Source of the DNA: Podocnemis expansa
Taxonomy: Eukaryota; Chordata; Testudines; Podocnemididae
NCBI GenBank assembly: GCA_007922195.1
Contig: ML682007.1
Location: forward strand, 18,407,440-18,471,439
DNA: 64,000 nt
Direction of reading: 5' to 3'
Shown here piece after piece: positions 11,179 through 64,000 of this stretch. Every line of letters begins with the position of its first letter. Positions within the stretch are counted from its first letter, which is position 1. The position numbers and the translations under genes were made by a program. The notes beneath the pieces are model-generated. The model was not told the origin of the DNA and ran no database searches. It saw only the letters and a list, made by a program, of their open reading frames with translations.

Positions 11179-12528
11179 TTAACTGAAACCTCCAAGCACC
11201 CAGGCATGGAGACACAGGAAAAGTATCTCAAGGAAAGCAGAGAAGACAGATGAAGAGAGAGGCAGACAAACCATTGTAGAGAGAGTTTAATGGTTAGGGG
11301 ATGAGAACTCTTTAAATAGCAAGCAAGGTCTCGACAAAAGGCACTATGTTTTCCCATGCCACACCCTCCCACACCGAAGGAGAGCAAAACAAGGCAGAGC
11401 TAGGTCGGTGATTTACGCTAAGAAAAACAGAACACTTAAGAGTACCAGAAAAGCCACACACACTCCCCATCCCTGCTCATCTCCAGGGATTGTACTAGGT
11501 GACCCTGCACTCACCACAGTACAGCCACCTTCTAGGTGCTGCCTGCCAGCCCTGGAGCATAATGGCAATATGTCAAGGGTATAATTTCCTTGGGCAGTCC
11601 GGTATGAGATACAGAAGTGCTATGCTGGGAAGAGGGGTGCAAGCATCATCCCAGCACCCTTTGCTCCAGGATCACTAAGTTCTCCTTGCTGAGCCTACAA
11701 CACAACATGATGCATAGCTCTCCCCAGCCACTGAAATGAAATTGGACATTGCTGACCTGAATCACTGTCAGGCACAAGTCTGTGCAGGGCCCTGGCCCAG
11801 CATGGAGGATCTTCCATTCCATTAGAATTTCTTTTTAAAAAAATTTAAATGATATTTAAGTTAACACCCACCACTGGAGGGGGAGGTAAGAGGACTGTGT
11901 TTGATGGTGCAAGCAAGCAAGAAGGCATAAACCTAACTAGACTGTGACACATGGCCATTAGTGTGTCTCTGCACACATATCTGATTTTGCAGGACTGTTT
12001 CTCCTTATCCCATGGTTTCCTATGGCTCCCGTGTATGGCCTAACCTGGCAATGTGACATCTGACGCTGAGCCACTGGGAAAAGCAGCTCCTTTTGCTGTT
12101 TCAGATTCCATTTGGTTAGTGAAGCTGGCTTCATTTCTTTCCCTGGACAGAGGCTGAATTTCCTCTGGTTTCCCTGTATTCTTAGCAAAAAACAAAAAAA
12201 CACCTATAACTTTCCTAGGATGGAGAGGGAACTGCCTTTGCCAACATACACCAAGTTTGTTGAGAAACGACTTCCCATGCCCATTTACATAGATGGACAA
12301 AGGAGGAAAGTATTTCTGTAAAAGTGGAGCAGATAGAGCAGGAACAAAGGCCTAGCTGTGTCATGTCAGCTGCTTCTTCAATTCTGCCTCAGGAATGACA
12401 CAACCTGGAATGCTAAGTATCCCACATACTTTTTTAAGCCAGCCTCATGGAAAACTATAAATTAATAAGCTAATTAAATACTCGGGGTGAATCAACAAGA
12501 ACTTCCAATTGCGTAAACCAAGGGCACA

Positions 12529-56630
<44,102 letters not shown>

Positions 56631-56756
56631 TCAGATTTCCTCATTTCCCTTAAATCAACTGATCAGGATTTATTTTCAATGTAAGCAAAGATGGGACTTG
56701 TGAAAAGCACCTACCCACACAGAAGAACCTCCCTCCACTCACTGTGCACACTTCTG

Positions 56757-57250
56757 GGGATGTGAAATTACAAAGGGCATGTCTACCACAGCTCTGCTGG
56801 CATAATATCTAGGATACACCATCTTGTTGGACAACAGTAGCTATATCCCCCTGGCATATAAGCCCCAGTTCCTGGGGTAACAGTCACTAGATTTATAGAA
56901 TAAACAAGGAGTCTGGTGGCACTTTTAAAGACTAATAACTTTATTTATCACATGAGCTTTTATGGGTGAGAATCCCCTATCAGACGAAGTGGGATTCTCT
57001 CCCATGAAAGCTCATGTGATAAATAAACTAGTTAGTCTTTAAAAGTGCCACCCGATTGCTTGCTTGTTTTGCTGAACTAAACTAACACAGCTACCCCATT
57101 TGGAATTTAAACCAACAGAGGCATTCTTCCATCGGCCTAGCTGCCTTGACACCACCTGTTAGGTAAGCAGATCTATGGCACTAGAGATTTTTCATATTGC
57201 TGAAAGCTATAACTAATGTCTTTCATTTTAGTGTAGACCAGCTCACAGTT
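56757..57250. mobile_element. MITE-like element split by a Penelope-like insertion
   Basis: Left part AAGGGCATGTCTACCACAGC ... CTGGCATAATATCTAGG. Right part CATCGGCCTAGCTGCC ... TTTTAGTGTAGACCAGCTC, giving inverted GTCTAC/GTAGAC ends. The middle (56903-57104) belongs to the Penelope-like family. Confidence 0.55.
56903..57104 (+). mobile_element. Compact Penelope-like inverted-arm element
   Basis: Arms AAACAAGGAGTCTGGTGGCA ... CACATGAGC and GCTCATGTGATAAATAAACT ... TTGCTTGCTTG ... ACAGCTACCCC meet at CCCTATCAGACGAAGTGGG. The plus strand has a nine-base perfect stem III (CACATGAGC with GCTCATGTG), core CAGACGA (one change), stem II GTGGG/CCCAT and intact GAAA at 57006-57009. Confidence 0.82.
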
Positions 57251-58772
57251 AACCCCTTTGAAAAGGGAAATGCACGCACCCCCCCCACACACACACATTT
57301 GTTCCCAGCTACAAACATTCTCTTTTTACCCTAGATCAAAACTGGAGGTAAGAATGTGCAGTGGAGATAAAATCTTGGACAGAGGATGTCTCTCTTTGTA
57401 GTTTTTTAGAACAGAGAGGAACCCTCCAGTCATACTTGTGGGATCGCAGATCAGAGTCAGACTCCATTGGACTTTCCTTCTTGTCTGGGGTTTATTTTTA
57501 TTCTCCTTTAAAGGAATCCTTCAGCTACTCCATTTCCTCCCCTCTCACTTGTGGCTCAGGCTTTTTTCTTTGAAGCTTAATGAGTCCTAAAAGCTTCAAA
57601 CTGCCTTTGCTGAGCACAGCTTCTTCAGTGTTTGAAGAGACAGAGGCCACTAACAGAGAGATAATGAAAGAGATATGCATAAATGCAGAAGAAAGAAACC
57701 TGCCCCCACAATGAGCTAGAACAGACCCAGATCCCAAAGTTAAAACTCACGTCTGCATTAGCAAGCTCTTTAAAATCCCAGCTGTTATCTGTCACCTTGT
57801 AATTTAAAGCACTGAAACTACTGCCCAATAGTCAAGACCAATAACACTTGTCTCATAACTTCCAGCCTTCAAGGGAACTAGAGCTTTGATGGTGAGATAA
57901 TCATCAAGCAAAAGCCAGATTCTGGCCATTTAATTAGGGTGAGTTTTAGGCCTTGTGAAAAATAGGGGACTTGCACTGTTGTTGGGAGCTGCAGAAGCTA
58001 CCTCCCTCAGCCAGCTTGATTGATGCACCTCAACCCCAATATGTGGTCCCTTCCCCAGCAAAGAACAACCAATAGGATTTGTTTTTTTTAAAACGGATTA
58101 CACATCAGCATTCAGCTGGAATAGAAATTAGACAGCATCATGTACACCTGTGATACACACTGCCCTATAAATCCACTCTCAATCCCCAGAAAGAGATTTA
58201 GCCCTAAAACAGAATACTTATTTCTACTCATCTCTCCATTGCCTCCCCCACACTTTGAAGTTACCTATTCTTCCCCTACCTTCATTTCCCAAACCCCAAA
58301 GCCATCACCATATCAGCCAAGATTGACCAGCGGAAGGATTTCCCAACTCCTTCACTGACCATAGTGATTTTTGTTGAGCAACCTGAAACAGCCCATAGGA
58401 GGGGAAAGTAACATCCTCCATGCAGGAGCTGCACATCCCCATCATGTACGTACACTTTCACATGAGCATTTACTGCTCTGCTGTTACTCCTGAACAAGAT
58501 AAGAAAACAAAGCAAAACAAAAATACGGTTGCATAGGGGAATACACAACTCCTAGCTGCCCCTTGATGGCTCCAACCTGCACTACTTCTTCACGAGGACC
58601 AGGACGTTGCTAAAATGCTTCCTACTCCAACCTGGTCTTTCGTTCTTGCAGACCAGTTGCTTGAAAAGTACTTACTGCTAAGATACCAGGGATGGAAGAG
58701 GCAGAAACTACCAGACTCTAGTTTTTTAATTTGCCCCAAGTGAGTACTACCTCCTCCCCCCACCCTCTAGGC

Positions 58773-58985
58773 CAGTGTTTCCCAACCAGTGTGCCATGGT
58801 ACATGGTACATGGGTGTGCCTTCAGGCCTGAGCAGGTGTGCCACGCAATTTTTGAAAAACTACTCAGAGTTCTGGGTAGGCTCATGAATATTCATAAGTT
58901 CTTTTGGAGACTGTATGTTGGTGTGCCTCAGAATAATTGAAGATATCAAGGTGTGCCACAGCACAGAAAACGTTGGGAAATACTG
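58773..58985 (+). mobile_element. hAT element, CAGTGTTTCCCAACC family, copy 1
   Basis: Termini CAGTGTTTCCCAACCAG and GTTGGGAAATACTG. Flanks CTCTAGGC and CCCTACAC are only partly alike. The interior GTGTGCCTCAG, TTCATAAGTT and GGTGTGCCACA is shared inverted with 63373-63580. Confidence 0.75.
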
Positions 58986-59039
58986 CCCTACACAAGTAAA
59001 TGATCAATAGTTTTTCATTCACATCAACCAATGTAAAAA

Positions 59040-59060
59040 AAAAAAAAAGGTGGGGGGAGC
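59040..59060. repeat. A/G tract
   Basis: A14 followed by GGTGGGGGG. Simple sequence. Confidence 0.8.
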
Positions 59061-59454
59061 AGATTTTCTGCCTGGATTAATATTTTAATGTTCATTTCAT
59101 GAAGGTAAACAGGTCAAAAAAGGTTTTATCATCAGTAATTAGAAATCAGAGTTTCATTTGTCAATGTGCCAAGATGCAATTGCTAATGGGTATACTATAA
59201 ATGTCTAAAACAAACCAACCAACCTCTGGGAGAAACATTTAAATGTTTAACAAAAAATTTAAAAATTAGTTCAATGACTGAATACATAAACCTCCAGCAA
59301 ATTTCCTTCTCTTCCCTTCTCACATTTGCTTTTCTACCACTTCTGATGCTTCTAAAACAGAAAATTTATTTTTAATAAAAAGTTGATTTACATCTAAATG
59401 CCTAATTAGTTTTTTTAAAAAAGGCAGAATTTCTTCAGACTGCCAAAAACAGCC

Positions 59455-59492
59455 ATGCTTTATTAGACTAACACGGCTGCCTCTTTGGAACT
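59455..59492 (+). mobile_element. Penelope-like terminal fragment
   Basis: TATTAGACTAACACGGCTGC then CTCTTTGGAACTTGG matches only the last 35 bases of the right arm. Confidence 0.6.
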
Positions 59493-60294
59493 TGGCAGTA
59501 TGGATACAGCAACATCTCACTTCAGGTTCCAGCCCATCTCTACCTACAGTCATTTGGCTGCTTGAAGTTCTTAATATGGTACTTAGCTCATCTCCCTCTC
59601 CCACATCCTACCCATCTTCTGAGTGGTTTATTTCTCATCACCCCCCACACTAAATTCCTTCATGCCCCAGGGAGCCCGAGCTGCATAAAGCACAATCCTG
59701 TGAGATTAGGATCTGTAAACCCTGTGCCTTAAAGGAAATGCAGCAGAGAAACAGGGAGATAGGCCAAGGCAAAAAGGAAATTAGCTTTGATGAATGCATT
59801 GGCTTGCTGGAATAGGGCCAGAACAGCCATAAGCAGAATCAAAAGGGTAGACACGGGCAGAGGTGCATTGCCGAAAAGGACAGGATTACTGGGTCAGCCA
59901 CTGGAAGGTGTATACTAACTCTAGTCAGCAAAGCAGGATGACGCAGAGATATTGCAAGTAACAGGCACCAGCGGAGATGGGGGAAAGGGCTCCCTCGTGC
60001 AGCAGTTTTAAACTGGTAACAAGTTGGCTTTGCAGCATGATGATAGCTAGGCATGAATGCTGGAGACAAAACAAGGAATACCATCTCCAATGCAGAGCTC
60101 CATCAGGCCAGATGAGAGGAAACATAATTCCTCCTTTGGAAAGTTTTGAAGTCTGGCTCCTTGCATCTTATCCCCGAAATTTAACATGGTTAGACAAAAA
60201 CTGAATCTCTTGTTTATAGGCATCGTTGAACAAGACTCCCTTCAGATACTATTTATTCTCACTGCCTCTGTGTAGAAATTCTTCTGAAACCAGA

Positions 60295-61235
60295 GAAATG
60301 TAGGACCGGAAGAGATCTCGACAGCAGGTCATCTGTAGACCAGCTCCCTACACTAAGGCCCTTGACCGGTGTGTGTCTAACCTACTCTTTAAAGTTCCAA
60401 AGGGGCAGCTGTGTCAGTCTAATTTAGTAAATCAAACAATGAGTTCTGTGATACGTACTTAAGACTAACAATTTTATTTATCGCATGAGCTTTGGTGCAA
60501 GAAAATCCCATTTCGTCAGATGCTTTGAAGATGGGACAACCTACAGAATATGAGGAAATAAATGCAGGGAAGTAGAAGTCATGGGATCAGGTTACACTCT
60601 AACAGCAAATCAAAGCAGCTGTAAAGATTCAAACACTGAGGAACAGCACATGGAGGAAGATGAGGTCAAATCACCCGTTGTATGAGAGAAAAAATCCAAA
60701 GTCCCTATTAAGCACTGAAGCCATGCAATCAAATTTGCAAATAAATTCTGTAAGCTCCCCATTTTCAAAGCATTTGACAAAGTGGGGTTTTCTCCCAGGA
60801 AAGCTAATGCAATAAACACATTTAAGTGCCACAGGATTCCTTGTTTGTTTTACTGCTCTTTAAAAACTCCATTGACATATTCCACAACATCCGTAGGCAA
60901 TTTATTCCAGTGCTTTACCACCCTGACAGGAAGTTCTTCCTGATGTCTAATCTAAATCTCCCTTGCTCCAGTGTAAACCTATTACTACTTGTTCTATTCT
61001 CAGTGGATAAGAACAATTTTACACCTTCCTCTTCGTAACACCTTTTTATATACTTGAAGACTGGTTAAGGCTCCCCTTAAGTTTTCTCTTCTCCAAGCTA
61101 AACAAAACCCAGTTTTCCAGTCTTCCTTCATGTCATGTTTTCTAGATCTTTAATCATTTCTGTTGCTCTCCACTGGACTTTCTTCAAATTGTCCACTTCT
61201 TCATGAAGTGTGGTGCCCGAAACAGGGCACTACTC
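60295..61235 (-). mobile_element. CR1 LINE 3' part interrupted by a Penelope-like element
   Basis: Reverse CR1 blocks: GGACCGGAAGAGATCTCGAC (3' end), TTTATTCCAGTGCTTTACCA, CCTGACAGGAAGTTCTTCCT, ACCTATTACTACTTGTTCTA, TCTCCAAGCTAAACAAAACC, GTTGCTCTCCACTGGACTTT, GTGTGGTGCCCGAAAC. It is continuous across 60394-60855 when that insertion is removed. Confidence 0.8.
60394..60855 (-). mobile_element. Longest Penelope-like copy, arms plus about 250-bp body
   Basis: CTCTTTAAA flanks both sides (60385-60393, 60856-60864). Left arm GTTCCAAAGGGGCAGCTGTG ... TCGCATGAGC; the body (60525-60770) is a reverse complement of the body at 5745-5940; right arm GGGGTTTTCTCCCAGGAAAG ... GGATTCCTTG. The minus-strand core near 60500-60520 keeps CTGACGA but has lost GAAA. 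Confidence 0.82.
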
Positions 61236-62027
61236 TGAGACTGGAGTATTAGTGCAGTGTACAATAGAAGAGTTACTTTTTGTGCCTTGCAACAGAATTG
61301 CATTGTTGACATATTTAGTTCGTGAGCCAATATAACACCCCCCCCCATGTCAATGAAGGGAACAGAGAAATGCCATTTTATGCTTTTCCTGTGGGTTGTG
61401 ATTGGGTGCTTCAACTGGTAAGGTCAACACTATACCATGCTATTTTTAGATAGCACTAATTTCAGCTGTTTCTACAACTCACCATCAGCAAAGAGCTGAA
61501 AAGAACTTTATTACCAGAATTTCAAATTTACATATGTATCATTCTGGCATGCAATTAAGGCAAACTGCCAGTCAGTCTCTCTTGCCCCTTGTACAAGCAA
61601 AGTAACCATGCAAGCAAATACAGTAACAGACAAAGGCACATTTTGCATGTGTGATTATGAAATGCTAGGCTTAGCTTCTCCCATCCATACACAGATGGAA
61701 TAAGTGGACCTTGGAGAAATGGACAAAGAGAATGTATGGTAGTGATCGCTCCTCTGAGGTCCCCTTCCATTAAGTGGCAAGCACTCTCAACTCCCGCTGA
61801 CCTCAGTAAATGTTGAGGGCACTCAGCACCTTGCAGATTCAGGCTCTTAATGATCATGCAAGTACCTAGTAGGGAGCAATATGATTCCATTTTGTGGAAC
61901 AATGGGACAAAAACCACCGTTCTGTGCTTGTGTAGATTATGCTTTTTTCTTTGTTTTTTTATAGTTTTGGGACCTTTATTCTAGTATACATCTGGGGAGT
62001 TATGATATATTGATGCAAGTGTAATTA
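61236..62027. other. First visible intron, unassigned
   Basis: No exon or repeat recognised. The preceding PX exon of SH3PXD2B was searched for here and not found. Confidence 0.4.
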
Positions 62028-62035
62028 CCCTAGAG

Positions 62036-62654
62036 CAGGCGTGGCCAAACTGCAGCTCGGAAGCCGCATCTGGCTCCTGAATGAAAAAGTGTGGCTCGCA
62101 GAACAATGCCAGAGGAAAGCAGCCCCAGCCTACGTGTTTTAAATCTTCTACCTTAAGCATGCTCTAAGAATACTGGGGGGGGACGACACAGCCTGTGCCT
62201 AGCCGCCAGAGTGCCCATATTGGATGCTCAGCTCGGGCAGGGCTTAACGCAAGAGGAGTGAGGCCCAGCCTGAGCACAGCCACCAGAGCGGTCAGATATT
62301 GGGGCGCTGGGGAGGGGAGGTTGACCGGGGGAAGCCAGCGTCAGGGCATGGGGGCTATGGAGGGGGTCGGGACAGCAGGGAGAAGTGGTGGCATGGTCTG
62401 GCCGGCAGGCAGAAACTAAGTTTTTACTGTACAGGTAGGCCTAGCTTTCATGGTACCCTTAAGTAATTATTAGAATCTGACATTGATAGGATCAATATTT
62501 GCCCTCTTTTTACGATAAAATTAAAGTGTGCAATGAATTTTGAACTTACTAGTTTTGGAATAAGTAAAATATGGCTATATGCCTCACTGCGGCTCTTGAA
62601 GTTTTAATAATCAACTTATATGGCTCTTGAGTTCCGTACGTTTGGCTACCCCTG
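62036..62654 (+). mobile_element. Long hAT element with perfect 8-bp TSD
   Basis: CAGGCGTGGCCAAACTGCAG and GTTTGGCTACCCCTG are inverted termini. CCCTAGAG is at 62028-62035 and 62655-62662. The 619-bp interior has a CpG-containing GC-rich block (62170-62410) absent from the 187-bp relative at 10260-10446. No transposase frame. Confidence 0.92.
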
Positions 62655-62662
62655 CCCTAGAG

Positions 62663-63364
62663 TGATTTTTTTTTTTAAATTAATATGACTTGGAAAGGGA
62701 GAAGGGAATTAAAAGTTATGCAGTATGACAGCATCCACTTAGAGAAAATGCAAATGTAACACATTATATCCTTCTTGCCCCCCTTTTTGAGCTGGCAAGT
62801 CACACTAATGCTACCTATCATTTCATTTTCACAACAAATCTCTACAAACCTGAAAAGGACACAGCTGAAATATTTTTATACTTAATATATTTTTAAGACT
62901 TAAGAAGAAAAAAGGCTTACCCCCACAGTTCTTTATGGAAAGAAAAACAAAGTGATGGTAGGGAGAAACATTTATTCTTTTACCAAAGTTTCCCTGCATG
63001 CACTCTTGTCCCACATCACATTTCACATGCATGCTGGTCGTTACTGGAAAAACTAAATCACTACAGTTAAATGATATCAGGAGAATGGCAAAGGAAAGAT
63101 CAAATTTGAGGCCCATAAACATGTGAGGAAAACCCTCCCAACAAGAAACCCAAAACATACAATGAATGGTTAGCTCCTATACAGAGCTTCTAATCTAGAC
63201 ATCTCCAAGCATGAAGTGTAACTAATCCAAAGGGTTTTATAATACCAACTCACAACATACCTCTCCTCCCACCCATCATCGTGGCAGGAAAAGAGCAGAC
63301 AGAGAAATGGGGAAGTCAGCATCCGCACACCATTAAGGATAGATTCAGAAGTGTCTGAAGGGCA
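62663..63364. other. First visible intron, unassigned
   Basis: AT-rich, no exon or repeat family seen. Frames are short and without domain. Confidence 0.4.
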
Positions 63365-63372
63365 ATCTATAC

Positions 63373-63580
63373 CAGTGGTTCCCACCCTTTCCTCTGTTGT
63401 GGCACACCTTGACACCTTTAATTATTCTGAGGCACACCAACATACAGTCTCCAAATGAACTCATGAATATTCATGAGCAAATCCAGAACTCTGAGTAGTT
63501 TTTTCAAAAAATTCCCTGGCATTCCTGCTCAGGCCTGAGGGCACACCTGTGTGTCATGGCATGCTGGTTGGGAAACACTG
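63373..63580 (-). mobile_element. hAT element, CAGTGTTTCCCAACC family, copy 2
   Basis: CAGTGGTTCCCACCC and GGTTGGGAAACACTG termini; flanks ATCTATAC (63365-63372) and ATCTACGC (63581-63588), two mismatches. Opposite orientation to the copy at 58773. Confidence 0.82.
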
Positions 63581-64000
63581 ATCTACGCAAATTTTTATCT
63601 TACGGATCTTGCTTCCCCACCATTCTTCCAAATCAAGGCTCAGTACTGTGACTTCCATGCACTGTACAGCACCTAGCTGCCAAGAGCTACCATTCCAGCT
63701 CCAAATGCTGCCAAAAGTTATCTGTGCTACTCAGAGATTAAACAGCTTCTGCCAAAGCAAAAAGAGGATTTTAGCTACCGGGGGGGGGGGAGGTATTAAA
63801 ATTCAAAAACAAAAGGAGTAGGGAAAAAAATCTTATGATTTTTTGTGTTGATTCAAGGTTTTGTTTTGAGTTTTTAGTTTGAGTTAACACACAGACAAGT
63901 AAAGCAGTTGCCTAGGTTCACATTTCCCTCCCAGTGGGTACCATGTACTTACAATCAGAGAGTAAGGAAGGCTGGTGAGAACAGGTGGGAAAACAAGTTC

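Larger units (their letters stand above)
8291..12528 (-). other. SH3PXD2B: Probable SH3PXD2B 3' UTR
   Basis: No coding sequence follows the TAG at 12529. The longest convincing 3' UTR ends near 8290, giving about 4.2 kb, in line with the long 3' UTR of mammalian SH3PXD2B. It contains a short hAT element (10260-10446), a decayed Penelope-like arm (about 10040-10144), a GC-rich segment (10710-10910) and a MIR-like fragment (8745-8890). An earlier AATAAA at 11173-11178 could give a shorter form. The extent is inferred from signals only. Confidence 0.5.

Overview
The window is vertebrate genomic DNA from a reptile-like amniote, most likely a turtle, with a crocodilian as the alternative. The reasons are CR1 LINEs as the dominant LINE, MIR/CORE-SINE-like remnants, several hAT and MITE families, and about fifteen copies of a Penelope-like retroelement with hammerhead-ribozyme-like cores. 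I saw no primate Alu, rodent B1/B2 or L1 sequence. The species call is inference.

The only protein-coding gene I can support is SH3PXD2B (TKS4), the four-SH3, PX-domain scaffold of podosomes and invadopodia. It lies on the minus strand. Ten coding exons can be assembled with GT/AG boundaries and matching codon phase throughout: 56505-56581, 52679-52770, 37621-37646 (a 26-nt microexon), 27201-27335, 24581-24685, 22151-22268, 20178-20404, 19014-19063, 18042-18167 and 12529-14061. They encode the C-terminal half of the PX domain, SH3-1 to SH3-3, a long proline-rich linker and SH3-4 up to the natural stop, about 828 residues. The start codon, the first part of the PX domain and the promoter lie beyond 64000. 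A long 3' UTR probably runs from 12528 to about 8290, where a minus-strand AATAAA is followed by a GU-rich stretch.

Layout: 1-8290 is downstream intergenic DNA made largely of repeats (a MITE, L2 and CR1 pieces, and a CR1 that holds both a Penelope-like insertion and a solo LTR). 8290-14061 is the 3' UTR and last exon. 14062-27200 holds closely spaced exons with CR1, MITE, hAT and MIR insertions. 27336-52678 is two large introns around the microexon, with a cluster of five Penelope-like copies at 44.2-48.8 kb. 52771-64000 is the PX-region introns, with nested insertions at 56.8-57.2 and 60.3-61.2 kb.

The most interesting non-gene signal is the Penelope-like family. Its copies are built from two inverted arms, most have 9-13 bp target-site duplications, and each arm carries a CUGANGA / stem II / GAAA hammerhead core on one strand or the other. 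This repeat class is already known to carry hammerheads, so the novelty is in the arrangement, the subfamilies and the degree of preservation. I did not find a convincing wholly new system. No tRNA, rRNA, CRISPR or second protein-coding gene was seen.
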